This document shows, piece by piece, positions 50,337 to 61,582 of a DNA stretch of 64,000 nt (positions within the stretch are counted from its first letter, which is position 1; every line of letters starts with the position of its first letter). Below the pieces are notes generated by a model, which worked only from the letters and a program-made list of their open reading frames with translations, ran no database searches and was not told where the DNA came from. The translations under genes and the position numbers were made by a program. Source of the stretch: Halopseudomonas oceani (GTDB taxonomy: Bacteria; Pseudomonadota; Gammaproteobacteria; Pseudomonadales; Pseudomonadaceae); the NCBI RefSeq assembly GCF_002903165.1, contig NZ_PPSK01000017.1, positions 1 to 64,000 of the forward strand, given 5' to 3'.

Positions 50337-52427
50337 GGGTTGGCCTGCGTCCGTTTCCTCGGTCACCGGCTGCCAGCCGGGGTCCGGCGCAAAGCGGGGG
50401 CCGAGGTCGGTGCTGAGGCTTTGCAGGCGCTGCATGATCGCCGCATGCCCTGTCTCGCGTGCGTGACACAAAGGGCCGCCGCGAAAGGGCGGGAAATAGC
50501 CGGCCAGGACCAGTGCCGCATCGAGCATGTCGGCGTCGCTGACAATGCCCTGGCGGCAGGCGCGTACGGCGCTGTTGAGCAGACTGAGCAGTAACCGGTC
50601 AGCCTGTTCCGCGTTCAGTTTTGCGGCTCTGCCCTTATTGCCTTTCCAGTGGCTGCGTTTTTTTGCATGTAACGATGTGCGCCCCTGCTCGACCGCGTTG
50701 CGCAAAATCAAGGGCGGTTCTGCCAACGGCGTATCGCGTTCGTTGTGCAAACGCTCGAACAGAGCGAGGCAGTCGCCCAACCCCCAGCTTTCAGCAATCG
50801 CCAGCGGCCCGCGGCTGCAGCCAAACGCCAGCGCCGCTTGGTCGATGGCATCGGCGCTGATCCCTTCTTCCAGTAGCAGCATGGCTTCCAGCAGCCAGGG
50901 GGCCAGGACCCGGCGCAGCAGCAGCCCCGGCTGGCTGCTGACCGGTAACGCTAGACAGCCAAGCTGGCCGACCAACTGGCGGGCCTGTTGCTGGCTGATA
51001 TTGCGGCTGGTGCTGTGCGCGGCAATCTCGACCAGCGCGCCGTAGGACGGCGCGGCGAAGCGCAGCCCCAATAGGCGCCCGGCATCGCCGAGTGCGGCGC
51101 GCAGTGGCTCGACTGGCTCGGCGAAGCTGAGCACCAGTGCCTGTGCCCGCAGCCGCGACTCCAGTTTCTGCAGTTGCTCGCGCCGTTGCTCTAAAGCAGT
51201 CTGCTGGGCGTCTATCAGGGCATCGGCCACGGCTACGCCGTGGTGTTCCGGATCAAAGATCAGGGCATCCAGTGCGTGTTGTCGTTGCTCCTCGTTGCGG
51301 GTCCGCTGGCTGATCTGTTTGATACAGGCCGTCATGCCAGCGGTCGAACCGCCAACACTCACGCGTAGGCCTGCCAGTGCGGCCAGTGCCGCGAGCTGAA
51401 TGCCGTCTTCGCTGTCGCCGAGCAGGTGCAGGTGGGTGAGCCGGCGATTTTCCTTGGCAACGGCCAAATCCTTGAGCCGCTGGCGCTGGAAGAACAGCTG
51501 AATCAGGTGACGGCTGGTCGGACTGTTGATCAATCGGGCGAACGAGTAGATCTCGCGATGCAGCAACAGGTCGGGCTTGCCGCCGTGGCGCTGCCAGAGT
51601 TCGATCAGGGCCTCTGCCGCCGGATAGTGACGTGGATCGGCCTTGGCACTGGCCTGACGGCGCATGTTTGCCGCAGCCAGGCGCCGTACCCAGTCCAGCC
51701 GGAAGGGGCGGCCTTTAAGGTTGCGTCGGTGCAGAGGCAGGCGTCCGGCCAGCGCATCATCAATCAGCGGCCTGAGTTGGTGCTCTGCCGCGACGTGATC
51801 AATAAGGCCGGCCTTGTGAGCCTGCTCTGCTTGCAACGCCTTGCCGGTCAGCATCATGCGCATCGCCAGCAGCGGGTCGATCAGGTCAGGTAGCCGCGCT
51901 GTGGCGCCCAGCCCGGGATGCAGGCCGACCAGAATTTCCGGTAGGCCGGTGCGGGTGTCCGGCGTCGCCAGGCGCATGTCGCAGCACAGTGCGAGCTCCA
52001 GGCCGCCACCGAGGGTCTCGCCGTGCAGCACGGCCAGGGTCGGGCAGGGCAGGTCGATCAGTTGCTGGGCCAGCAGGTGCGCGTCGACCAGCTGCCGTAC
52101 CGCATCGGCTTCGTTGTCGAGCTGACGGAAGTCCTTCAGGTCAGCGCCCATGCAGAATCCTGATGGTTTGGCCGAGCGTATTACCAGCGCGGTTGGCATG
52201 TCGCGGCGGAGGCTGGCCAGCACGTCCCCGAGCTCGATCAGCGCCACTGAGGACAGCAGGTTGGCGCTGCTGTCCGCATGGTCGAACAGCAGCCAGGCGA
52301 CATCACGTTCGTCCCGGCGCAGGCGCCAGTGTTGCCACGGCGACTGCGCAGGCTGCTGCAATTCGAGGTGGTTGAACGGTCCGAGTTCGCGTTCACGCAG
52401 CGTGAGCGTGTCGGGTGCTTGAGTCAT
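50322..52427 (-). CDS. FadJ-like protein with degenerate dehydrogenase domain
   Basis: A 701-aa protein with the layout of FadB/FadJ: enoyl-CoA hydratase then 3-hydroxyacyl-CoA dehydrogenase. The hydratase half keeps GGGLE (Glu144) and GLPE (Glu164), so it may be active. In the dehydrogenase half the dinucleotide motif GxGxxG is replaced by LLGDSEDG (about 335-342), and the catalytic HFF-P motif reads LRFAAP (Arg456 instead of His), although the partner Glu467 (LVEIA) remains. NR in the family GFYVNR reads RR. NAD-dependent oxidation is thus doubtful. AGGAG precedes the ATG, which overlaps the stop of the upstream thiolase-like gene. It was either repurposed or works only as a hydratase. Confidence 0.85.
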   Translation of the reverse strand: MTQAPDTLTLRERELGPFNHLELQQPAQSPWQHWRLRRDERDVAWLLFDHADSSANLLSSVALIELGDVLASLRRDMPTALVIRSAKPSGFCMGADLKDFRQLDNEADAVRQLVDAHLLAQQLIDLPCPTLAVLHGETLGGGLELALCCDMRLATPDTRTGLPEILVGLHPGLGATARLPDLIDPLLAMRMMLTGKALQAEQAHKAGLIDHVAAEHQLRPLIDDALAGRLPLHRRNLKGRPFRLDWVRRLAAANMRRQASAKADPRHYPAAEALIELWQRHGGKPDLLLHREIYSFARLINSPTSRHLIQLFFQRQRLKDLAVAKENRRLTHLHLLGDSEDGIQLAALAALAGLRVSVGGSTAGMTACIKQISQRTRNEEQRQHALDALIFDPEHHGVAVADALIDAQQTALEQRREQLQKLESRLRAQALVLSFAEPVEPLRAALGDAGRLLGLRFAAPSYGALVEIAAHSTSRNISQQQARQLVGQLGCLALPVSSQPGLLLRRVLAPWLLEAMLLLEEGISADAIDQAALAFGCSRGPLAIAESWGLGDCLALFERLHNERDTPLAEPPLILRNAVEQGRTSLHAKKRSHWKGNKGRAAKLNAEQADRLLLSLLNSAVRACRQGIVSDADMLDAALVLAGYFPPFRGGPLCHARETGHAAIMQRLQSLSTDLGPRFAPDPGWQPVTEETDAGQPLQAG

Positions 52428-53485
52428 TCGCTGGTCTCCTGTGGGCGGGTGATCAGCAAGGCCAGCGCGTGGCCGCCTGCGTGCTGTTCGCAGACGATAC
52501 CGCGCGGAAGGTGATTGCGTTGCAGGTTGTCGGCCAGCTGCAGTAATTGGCGGCAGCCGTCGGTGGCGCTCAGTGCGCCAAGGGCAATGCTGCCGCCGTG
52601 GACGTTCAGGCTGCAGGGATCGAGGCGGCCGACCGGCTGCTCCAGTCCGAGCTGGCGGTGGCAGAAATCCGCGTCCTGCCAGGCGGCCAGATGGCTCAGC
52701 AACGCGAGCGCAGGCGATTCCGGCAACTCCCACAGATCAATATCAGCCAGCGACAGCTGTTGCTGGCCCAGCAGGCGCGTGGCGGCCAGCAAGGGGGCCA
52801 ATGTCGGGTACTCGGCGGGTGCCTGCGCATGGCTGCTGGCACCAAGGTGGGCGAGCGGCGTGCGTTTCAGGCGCTGCAGTCCTCTGGGTGAGGCCAGCAG
52901 CAGGGCGCAGGCTCCGGCCACCGCATCTGGTTGGTCCTCGGTGCAGGCGTGGCCCTGACTGTCGAACAGGGTTGTACGGTGTCGGTTCGTCAGGCCGCCC
53001 TGTTCGGCGTCGTCGGCGCGCAGCCGACTGGCCTCGGCAAAGGCGCTGGCGTCCTCATCCTGTACATCAAACAGCCGGGCCAGGCGTTGAGCCGATGTCA
53101 GCAGATCGTTCTGAGGCGTAGCCTTGAGGTCGCTGCTGAGTACCAACACCAGATCGGCATCGCCGCTGCGGATCTGCTGGCTGGCCAGCGCAACGGCAGA
53201 CAGGCCATGGTCGCACTGGTATAACGCGGTATCGGTGTCCAGCCGCAGACGTTTGCGCAGATCCCGTACCTGTGGCTCTGCTTCAGCCGCGAGGATCAGG
53301 CTGTCGAGCAGATGCGGGGTAACTGCGCAGCGCAGCAGCAACGGTGCGCTGCACTGCACGGCCAGGTCGAGCAGGCCGAAGCCGCTGCTCTGCAACGTCG
53401 TGGCGTTGATCTGTGGGGTACGCAGGCCGTCGATGAGAAGAACATCGGCTGGCGTGGAGGCAGAGTGATTGATCTGGCTGTCCAT
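52424..53485 (-). CDS. Thiolase-like protein with altered active site
   Basis: A 353-aa protein, shorter than normal thiolases (about 390-430). The first catalytic region YQCDHGLSAVALASQQI keeps Cys91 in a changed setting (family: CGSGLQA). The last region C-E-Q-H-A-G-G keeps Cys332. The essential GHP is replaced: NVHGGSIALGALSATDG has Gly-Ala-Leu at 303-305, and the NExFA motif reads WELPESPA. Thiolysis or condensation in the normal way is therefore unlikely. It overlaps the FadJ-like gene by 4 bp, so the two are made together. It may be a structural partner or a divergent enzyme. Confidence 0.82.
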   Translation of the reverse strand: MDSQINHSASTPADVLLIDGLRTPQINATTLQSSGFGLLDLAVQCSAPLLLRCAVTPHLLDSLILAAEAEPQVRDLRKRLRLDTDTALYQCDHGLSAVALASQQIRSGDADLVLVLSSDLKATPQNDLLTSAQRLARLFDVQDEDASAFAEASRLRADDAEQGGLTNRHRTTLFDSQGHACTEDQPDAVAGACALLLASPRGLQRLKRTPLAHLGASSHAQAPAEYPTLAPLLAATRLLGQQQLSLADIDLWELPESPALALLSHLAAWQDADFCHRQLGLEQPVGRLDPCSLNVHGGSIALGALSATDGCRQLLQLADNLQRNHLPRGIVCEQHAGGHALALLITRPQETSE

Positions 53486-53625
53486 GCTGGGCTCATGTGG
53501 TTGAACGTCAATTCAGGCTGATGCGCGGTGCAGGCCCGAGCGAACTCCCGCAATAGGAGCGCTGCGCAGGCTATGACCGGACCGACCCGGATCAGTTCAG
53601 TGTAGATAAGCTGGGGGCCTAGACA

Positions 53626-53658
53626 GAAACAAAAGCGCGGCGCCGTGATTGGCGCCGC
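53626..53658 (-). terminator. Terminator of the acetyl-CoA acetyltransferase gene
   Basis: On the minus strand GCGGCGCC (53658-53651) / GGCGCCGC (53644-53637), then GCTTTTGTTTC. Good GC stem with a mixed T-tract. Confidence 0.82.
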
Positions 53659-53670
53659 GGGAGGCGGGGA

Positions 53671-54852
53671 TCAGTCGCGGGCCAATGCCAGCGCCACGCC
53701 CTGGCCGCCACCGATGCACAGGGTAGCCAGGCCTTTCTTGGCGTCACGGCGCAGCATTTCGTGCAGCAGGGTAACCAGCACACGGCAGCCGGAGGCGCCG
53801 ATCGGATGGCCCAGCGCGATGGCGCCACCGTTGACGTTGACCTTGTCTGCATCCCACTGCAGCTCCTTGCCGACTGCCAGCGCCTGGGCGGCGAAGGCTT
53901 CGTTGGCTTCGATCAGGTCCAGGTCGGCAACCTGCCAGCCTGCCTTAGCCAGGCAGCGCTGGGTGGCGGAGACCGGGCCAATGCCCATGATCGCCGGATC
54001 AACGCCCGCGTTGGCATAGGAGGCGACGCGAGCCAGTACCGGCAGGCCCAGCTCGGCGGCTTTGCTGGCGCTCATCATCAGCACGGCGGCGGCGCCATCG
54101 TTAAGGCTAGAAGCATTACCGGCGGTAACGCTGCCCTCTTTCCTGAAGGCCGGTTTGAGGCTGCCGAGGCTTTCTGCGGTGGTCCCGGCGCGCGGCTGCT
54201 CATCCCGGGTGATCAGCAGGGCATCGCCCTTGCGCTGAGGGATGCTGACCGGGGTGATTTCCTTGTCAAAGACGCCGGCGTCGCGGGCGGCAACGGCTTT
54301 CTGCTGGGACGCTGCGGCGAAAGCGTCCTGTTCTTCACGGCTGAGGCCATACTTGTCGACCAGGTTTTCGGCAGTAATGCCCATGTGGTAGTTGTTGAAG
54401 GCGTCCCACAGGCCATCCTGGATCATTGTGTCGATCATCTGGCCGTGGCCCATGCGCTGACCGGTGCGCGAGGTGGGGATGATGTGCGGTGACAGGCTCA
54501 TGGACTCCTGGCCACCGGCTATCATGATCTCGGCATCGCCGCAGCGGATCGCCTGAGCGGCGAGGTGCAGGGCTTTGAGGCCGGAGCCACAGACCTTATT
54601 CAGGGTAAGAGCGGGAACACTGTGCGGCAGGCCTGCGTGGATGGCAGCCTGGCGAGCGGGATTCTGGCCGCAACCAGCGGTCAGCACCTGTCCGAATATG
54701 ACCTCGTCGACGGATGCAGGGTCGATTTCAGTCTCGTCCAGCAAGCGGCGGATGACGGTGGCTCCCAGCTCGTGGGCGGGCACCTTGGCAAACTGGCCCC
54801 CGAAACTGCCGATGGCGGTACGGGTGGCGGCAACAATCACGACCTCTTGCAT
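53671..54852 (-). CDS. Acetyl-CoA C-acetyltransferase (biosynthetic-type thiolase)
   Basis: A 393-aa thiolase joining or cleaving acetoacetyl-CoA (AtoB/PhaA type). All catalytic residues are present: Cys88 ([10 protein letters not shown]), His349 ([14 protein letters not shown]) and Cys379 (CIGGGQG), with NEAFA also intact. This contrasts with the degenerate thiolase 190 bp downstream. AGAGGAG precedes the ATG. It is followed by a terminator. Together with acs upstream it suggests short-chain acyl-CoA metabolism. Confidence 0.96.
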   Translation of the reverse strand: MQEVVIVAATRTAIGSFGGQFAKVPAHELGATVIRRLLDETEIDPASVDEVIFGQVLTAGCGQNPARQAAIHAGLPHSVPALTLNKVCGSGLKALHLAAQAIRCGDAEIMIAGGQESMSLSPHIIPTSRTGQRMGHGQMIDTMIQDGLWDAFNNYHMGITAENLVDKYGLSREEQDAFAAASQQKAVAARDAGVFDKEITPVSIPQRKGDALLITRDEQPRAGTTAESLGSLKPAFRKEGSVTAGNASSLNDGAAAVLMMSASKAAELGLPVLARVASYANAGVDPAIMGIGPVSATQRCLAKAGWQVADLDLIEANEAFAAQALAVGKELQWDADKVNVNGGAIALGHPIGASGCRVLVTLLHEMLRRDAKKGLATLCIGGGQGVALALARD

Positions 54853-54975
54853 GAACAGGCTCCTCTATGCAGGCACTATTTTTCGAGTGCACAAGCATAG
54901 AGGGGCGCTCTATTCAGAACAAGCTGTCTCGTCACTGGTACAACCTTTCGGCTGCACCAGAACGCTGGATCACCC

Positions 54976-56916
<1,941 letters not shown>

Positions 56917-57250
56917 GGGTATTCCCCTCTTGTTATTGAATCAGGCAGTCTCTTGTCAGCCGGCCCTGCAGAGGGTCTGTCCGGTGCTGCAGCAGAGATT
57001 CCAGACCGGCGAAACCGCTTGGGGTTGGTCGGTCAGTTTAGGCTATTTAGCGTCGGCCATCAGAGGGGGGCAAGACAACCCTTCTTTGGTATGAGAGGAG
57101 GGCGTCAAATTGGCGGGCCGCTAGGGAAGCGCTGATCAATTCCACACGCCCTCTGCGAGTGCTCAAGGGTGCAGATGCAAGGCGCGATGTGCAGCCAATA
57201 GTGGTCCTATTGGCAAGCAACGCAACGCCGCAGGAGAAGGGTTCAGCCGC
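56917..57250. other. Gene-free region between acs and panC with a repeat-like segment
   Basis: No ORF with coding signs. The left part must hold the acs promoter. The right part (about 57118-57250) is unlike the rest: a GCCAATAG/CTATTGGC stem-loop (57194-57214 area), purine-rich direct words, and an inverted repeat that covers the panC stop codon. It resembles a small mobile repeat (MITE or REP-like), but no second copy is in the window. In P. aeruginosa I recall panD and pgi at this place; neither is here. Confidence 0.4.
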
Positions 57251-57265
57251 TCAGGAGCGGCTGAA
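57242..57265 (-). terminator. Hairpin spanning the panC stop codon
   Basis: TTCAGCCGCTC (57242-57252) / GAGCGGCTGAA (57255-57265), an 11-bp perfect inverted repeat with a 2-nt centre. The panC TGA (57253-57251) is inside it. No U-tract follows, so it is perhaps an mRNA end-protecting stem. Confidence 0.55.
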
Positions 57266-58102
57266 TTCGAGGTTGTCGATCAGGCGGGTGGTGCCGAGAT
57301 AGGCTGCTGCCAGCACAACCAGTTCGGCCGTATCGTCGCTGACGGGTGCCAGGTTTTCGGCGTTGCGCAGGTCTAGATAGTCCGGACGCATGCCCGCGTC
57401 ACTGAGGCGTTGGCTAGCCTCAGTGATGATCTGGGCATAGTCGTTCCGACCACCCTGAACCTCGGCGGCAATCTGCTGCAACGTCCGCTGCAGAATCGGC
57501 GCAATAGCCCGTTGTTCGGCGCTCAGGTAACCGTTGCGAGAGGATAATGCCAGACCATCCTCGGCGCGAATGGTCGGGTGGCCCATGATCTGTACCGGCA
57601 GGCAGAGATCGTGCGCCATCTTGCGAATCACGGCGAGTTGTTGATAGTCCTTCTGGCCGAATACGGCGACGTCCGGGCCAACAATGTTCAGCAGCTTGCT
57701 GACGACCGTCGCTACGCCTTCGAAGTGGCCGGGGCGGCTGCCACCGCAAAGTCCTTCGGAAACCACGGGGACGCTCACCCGGGTGTGACCCTCCATGCCC
57801 TCGGGATACATCTCGCTGGCAGTGGGCGCGAACACCAGGTGGGCGCCGACGTCCAGCAGCTTCTTCTGGTCTTCGGCGAGGGTGCGCGGATAACTGTCCA
57901 GATCTTCGCCCGGCCCGAACTGCATCGGATTGACGAAAATGCTGACCACCACGTAATCGGTGCGCTGCAGTGCCTTCTCGACCAGAGCGATATGGCCGGC
58001 GTGCAGGTTGCCCATGGTGGGAACCATACCAATGCGCTTGCCTTCCTGGCGGGCACGACTTACCGCAGCGCGCACTTGCGCGATGGTGTGCAGAGTGTTC
58101 AT
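57251..58102 (-). CDS. panC: Pantoate-beta-alanine ligase PanC
   Basis: A 283-aa enzyme forming pantothenate from pantoate and beta-alanine with ATP. The HxGH-type nucleotide motif is [16 protein letters not shown], and [16 protein letters not shown] and the KMSKS-like [10 protein letters not shown] are conserved. It is the last gene of pcnB-folK-panB-panC. panB lies 4 bp upstream. No panD (beta-alanine source) follows. Confidence 0.97.
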   Translation of the reverse strand: MNTLHTIAQVRAAVSRARQEGKRIGMVPTMGNLHAGHIALVEKALQRTDYVVVSIFVNPMQFGPGEDLDSYPRTLAEDQKKLLDVGAHLVFAPTASEMYPEGMEGHTRVSVPVVSEGLCGGSRPGHFEGVATVVSKLLNIVGPDVAVFGQKDYQQLAVIRKMAHDLCLPVQIMGHPTIRAEDGLALSSRNGYLSAEQRAIAPILQRTLQQIAAEVQGGRNDYAQIITEASQRLSDAGMRPDYLDLRNAENLAPVSDDTAELVVLAAAYLGTTRLIDNLEFSRS

Positions 58103-58106
58103 GGGC

Positions 58107-58901
58107 TCAGAACTCGTGTTCGGCTGCTGGGAATTCTACGCTCTTGACCGCATTCACGTAGGCGCGAATGGCCGACTGAATATCGGGCTGACCGGTCATG
58201 AAGTTTTTCACGAAGCGCGGGACGCGTCCACTGAGCGAGAGGCCGAGCATGTCATGGACCACCAGTACCTGGCCATCGGTGCCGCTGCCAGCGCCGATGC
58301 CGATAACCGGTACGTTGACTGCCGCAGTAATGGCATTGGCCAGGGCTGGTGGCACACACTCGAGCAGCAGCATGGCGGCGCCCGCAGCCTCCAACGCCCT
58401 GGCATCCTCGATCATGGCGCGGGCCTGCGCTTCGTCACGGCCCTGCACCTTGAAGCCACCCAGCACATTGACGGTCTGCGGGGTCAGGCCCATGTGAGCA
58501 CAGACCGGGATGCCATTGCGGCTCAGCACTTCAATGCTGTCTGCCAGCCAGCGACCGCCTTCCAGCTTGACCATGTGAGCGCCGGCACGCATGAGTTCGG
58601 CGCTATTGGTCAGCGCCTGCTCCAGGGTGGCGTAGGCCATGAACGGCAGGTCGGCCATGATCAGCGCGCCCTTGTTGCCGCGTTTGACGGCGGCGGTGTG
58701 GTACGCCATGTCGGCAACGCTGACCGGCAGTGTGCTGTCGTGGCCCTGCAGGACCATGCCCAGCGAGTCGCCGATCAGAATGACTTCAACGCCTGCTTCA
58801 CTTTCAACGTGGGCGAAGGTCGCGTCGTAGGCTGTCAGACAAACGATCTTTTCGCCGCTTTGCTTGAGTTTGTTCAGCGTGGTCAGAGTAACGTCAGGCA
58901 T
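58107..58901 (-). CDS. panB: 3-methyl-2-oxobutanoate hydroxymethyltransferase PanB
   Basis: A 264-aa TIM-barrel enzyme making ketopantoate, the first step to pantothenate and CoA. Conserved stretches: [40 protein letters not shown] (metal-binding Asp), VKLEGG and [20 protein letters not shown]. Followed by panC after 4 bp. Confidence 0.97.
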   Translation of the reverse strand: MPDVTLTTLNKLKQSGEKIVCLTAYDATFAHVESEAGVEVILIGDSLGMVLQGHDSTLPVSVADMAYHTAAVKRGNKGALIMADLPFMAYATLEQALTNSAELMRAGAHMVKLEGGRWLADSIEVLSRNGIPVCAHMGLTPQTVNVLGGFKVQGRDEAQARAMIEDARALEAAGAAMLLLECVPPALANAITAAVNVPVIGIGAGSGTDGQVLVVHDMLGLSLSGRVPRFVKNFMTGQPDIQSAIRAYVNAVKSVEFPAAEHEF

Positions 58902-59045
58902 GGCTGATTCCAGTGTGTGGCTGTTGCTGGGCGCTTCGGCACCGTTGAAGTTGACGCTCGCGCCGGGTGCAGTGGCGAGAGTATAGCCTTGGCCGGGCAG
59001 GCTTCCGGTAACACGTGGCTGGTCACCGGAATCGCATCCTACGTG

Positions 59046-59576
59046 TCAGCCCGGGGGTGTCAAGTCCGTTTGCGCACCAGCCTGTTGTATAAAAAATGGC
59101 AATGCCTGCAGATCACCGCGTGGGCAGTTCTGCAGCATGTCATGCAGTGGTGTGCCGTCGGGCATCTGCAGCGTCGGTGCGATTTCTGCCAGAGGGTAAA
59201 GGACAAAGGCGCGGGCGTGCATGTGATAGTGCGGTACTTGCAGGCGCTTACTTTGGATTACCTGGTCACCGTAGAGCAGGATGTCCAGATCCAGTGTGCG
59301 TGGACCCCAGCGCTCGGCTTTGCGCACCCGGCCATGCTCCTGCTCGATACGCTGTAACTGGTCGAGCAGCGCTTCGGGGGGCAGCTCGGTGTCGAGGGCG
59401 AGCACGGCGTTGATATAGGACGGCTGATCCTGTGGCCCCATTGGCGCACTGCGGTACAGCGACGAGCAGCTGATCAGCTGGCTTTGCGGTAGTGCGCGCA
59501 GTGCCCGGCAGGCGGTCTGGACCTGTTGAACAGGATCGCCCTGGTTGCTGCCCAAGGCTATATAGCAGCGTGGCAT
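59046..59576 (-). CDS. folK: HPPK, 6-hydroxymethyl-dihydropterin pyrophosphokinase FolK
   Basis: A 176-aa kinase of the folate pathway. Family motifs: CYIALGSNQGDPVQQVQTAC, YRSAPMGPQDQPSYINAVLA and RWGPRTLDLDILLYGD, with the magnesium-binding Asp pair in DLDILLYGD, then VPHYHMHARAFVLYPLAEIA. The ATG at 59576 overlaps the pcnB stop (ATGA), which fixes the start; the upstream open frame is pcnB in another frame. Confidence 0.96.
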   Translation of the reverse strand: MPRCYIALGSNQGDPVQQVQTACRALRALPQSQLISCSSLYRSAPMGPQDQPSYINAVLALDTELPPEALLDQLQRIEQEHGRVRKAERWGPRTLDLDILLYGDQVIQSKRLQVPHYHMHARAFVLYPLAEIAPTLQMPDGTPLHDMLQNCPRGDLQALPFFIQQAGAQTDLTPPG

Positions 59577-60946
59577 CAGTTGCCCTGCGGCTTGCGCGGC
59601 TTGTTTCTGCGGGGGCGTGAACGTGAGCGCTTGCCGCCGCTTTTGTTGCCATCGCCGAGTTCGCGAATCATCTGCCGGCGCTGGTCTGGACTGGCGTCCT
59701 GATACTGAGTCCACCACAGACCAAGGCCGTCAGTCTGCTCGCCAGCCGCTTCGCGCAGCAGCAGGAAGTCATAGGCCGCGCGGAAGCGCGGATGCTCCAG
59801 CAGCTGGTCAGCTCGGCGGCCACTGCGACGCTCAAGGCGCGGTTGCATGTCCCAGATTTCCCGCATCGGAATACTGAAACGCTTGGGAATGGCGGTGTGC
59901 AGGCATTGCTCCGCAAGCAGCTCGTGAGCGGCCTGCTGGTAGGCGGGGATTGCCGGTATACCCTGTTCTTCCAGGTGCTGCACGCGCTGCGGCAGGGCTG
60001 GCCAGAGCAGCGCCGCGAACAGAAAAGCCGGGGTAACCGGTTTGTCCTGGGCAATGCGTTCGTCGGTATTGCGCAGTGCCTGGCGGACCAGCTGCAAGGT
60101 GTAGTCGGGACGCTCGAGGATCGCTTCGTCGGTGTCCGGGAACAGCGGCGCAACCAGATCGTACTGGTAGAGCAGGTCGAAGGTCGCCAGACCCTGGCCG
60201 CTCATCAACAGCTTGAGGCTTTCATCAAACAGCCGCGCTGCAGGTATGTCATGCAGCAGCGGGGCCATCGACTCGATAGGCGCCGCGGTGTGCTGCTCAA
60301 TCTCGAAGTTCAGCTTGGCCGCGAAGCGCACGGCGCGCAGCATGCGGACCGGGTCTTCCTGATAGCGCTGTTCGGGGCGGCCGATCAGCCGGACCAGGCC
60401 GTTACGGATATCGTGCACGCCGTTGGCAAAGTCGTGAATCTGACCGGTGCTGACATCAAAGTAGAGTGCGTTGATGGTGAAGTCGCGGCGCTGGGCGTCC
60501 TGTTCGAAGGTGCCGTAGACGTTGTCGCGCAGCAGCCGGCCGGACTCGCTCTGACGCGATTGTTCTTCCGTGGCTTCGGCTTCGTGGTTGGCTCGGAAGG
60601 TGGCGACTTCGATGATTTCCCGACCGAAATGAACGTGGACCAGCTTGAAGCGTCGGCCGATCAGGCGCGCGTTGCGAAATGTCGCGCGAACCTGTTCAGG
60701 CGTTGCACTGGTGGCGACGTCAAAGTCTTTGGGTGTGATATCAAGCAGCAGGTCACGTACGCAGCCGCCAACCAGGAAGGCCTGATAGCCTGCCTGTTGC
60801 AGGCGTTCGACCACACTGACGGCGTGCCGGCTTAGGCGCTCTCGACGCAACTTGTGCTGGCTGGCGGGGATAACGCTCGGCGTGGTACGACGGCGCTGAG
60901 GATGGCCGAAGGGCGAAGGTATTTTCTGCAACAGCTTTCGAATCAT
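59576..60946 (-). CDS. pcnB: Poly(A) polymerase PcnB
   Basis: A 456-aa nucleotidyltransferase adding 3' poly(A) tails that mark RNA for decay. The class II signature is intact: AFLVGGCVRDLLLDITPKDFDVATSATPEQV region with the catalytic Asp pair in DFDVATSA. RRDFTINALYFD and RLIGRPEQRYQEDPVRMLRA continue the core. The C-terminus is the basic, Arg/Lys-rich tail typical of PcnB (KSGGKRSRSRPRRNKPRKPQ). A TAGAAT -10 with TTACCT 17 bp before it lies in the 150-bp region upstream. Confidence 0.96.
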   Translation of the reverse strand: MIRKLLQKIPSPFGHPQRRRTTPSVIPASQHKLRRERLSRHAVSVVERLQQAGYQAFLVGGCVRDLLLDITPKDFDVATSATPEQVRATFRNARLIGRRFKLVHVHFGREIIEVATFRANHEAEATEEQSRQSESGRLLRDNVYGTFEQDAQRRDFTINALYFDVSTGQIHDFANGVHDIRNGLVRLIGRPEQRYQEDPVRMLRAVRFAAKLNFEIEQHTAAPIESMAPLLHDIPAARLFDESLKLLMSGQGLATFDLLYQYDLVAPLFPDTDEAILERPDYTLQLVRQALRNTDERIAQDKPVTPAFLFAALLWPALPQRVQHLEEQGIPAIPAYQQAAHELLAEQCLHTAIPKRFSIPMREIWDMQPRLERRSGRRADQLLEHPRFRAAYDFLLLREAAGEQTDGLGLWWTQYQDASPDQRRQMIRELGDGNKSGGKRSRSRPRRNKPRKPQGN

Positions 60947-61149
60947 AGGGTTGGGTTGTTCCGGCTGCCGATCAGCGTGAGCTGTTGCTCTGCCTGTTGA
61001 CTTGCACGGTAGCGCTGATGAATGGGATCGCGCAACAGGCTGCTTGGCCGAACGCGAATATAGCCTGTCGGCCGCAATTGACGTGCATTCTAGCCTGAAA
61101 TGTCTTGAAAGGTAAGGAAGGGGATAATTCGGGGTGAAGCGCTTGGGGG

Positions 61150-61508
61150 GAGAAAGCTCAAGGGGAGTAGTGAACTCCCCCTAATGGTTTTTTATTATTG
61201 TTTTTATCAGAGCTGTTCTTCTTTTTTGTTTGAAGCGGCAAACGCCGCTTTCCGACTGACCCATCTCGGGTTGTCCAAAACAAACGGATTGCTTTGGAAG
61301 CTTAGGTTCGAAACGGCCTTCTTGTGGCTTTGGACGGTGGGTTGCTTTAGCAACTTTTATTCTTCTCTGCCCAATCGAACATCCTGTTCGCGATCCGACT
61401 GCTATTCTCCAAAAAAATCAGTTTGCTGCGTCTCTCACGTCTTGTTTTTATTGTGTGTGGAGTCGAATGTTATTTTTGTTATGAGTTTTGGTTTTTATTG
61501 TTGTTGTG
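61150..61508 (-). ncRNA. crcZ: CrcZ small RNA (Crc/Hfq sponge)
   Basis: In Pseudomonas crcZ lies between cbrB and pcnB and titrates Hfq/Crc to relieve carbon catabolite repression. Here that interval is AT-rich and, on the minus strand, full of A-rich CA-type motifs (ACAACAATAAAAACC at the 5' end, then ATAACAAAAATAACA, ACACAATAAAAACAAG, AAACAAAAAAGAAG, AAAACAATAATAAAAAACC). The predicted start, 12 nt after the sigma54 -12 element, is about 61508. The 3' stem GGGGAG/CTCCCC (61180-61162) sets an end near 61150. Both ends are estimates; about 360 nt. A 119-aa frame on the opposite strand is a by-product of the composition. Confidence 0.85.
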
Positions 61509-61517
61509 CCAGATATA

Positions 61518-61535
61518 AAGCATTCGCCGTGCCAA
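61518..61535 (-). promoter_or_regulatory. Sigma54 promoter of crcZ
   Basis: TTGGCACGGCGAATGCTT on the minus strand: GG and GC separated by exactly 10 bp, as in the consensus TGGCAC-N5-TTGC. CbrB, a sigma54-dependent activator, is encoded just upstream. Confidence 0.88.
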
Positions 61536-61582
61536 CTTTTTAAATTCCTTTAAAAACAATGGTTTGCGATTTTTGGTCTCTG

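Noticed and set aside
53501-53511. TTGAACGTCAA upstream of the thiolase-like gene as a repressor site
   Set aside because: Only 4-bp arms (TTGA/TCAA) with an asymmetric centre; expected by chance in a region this long.
61184-61543. A 119-aa Cys/Phe-rich open frame on the plus strand between pcnB and cbrB
   Set aside because: It is the complement of the A-rich crcZ RNA. Composition is atypical for a protein and there is no ribosome-binding site.
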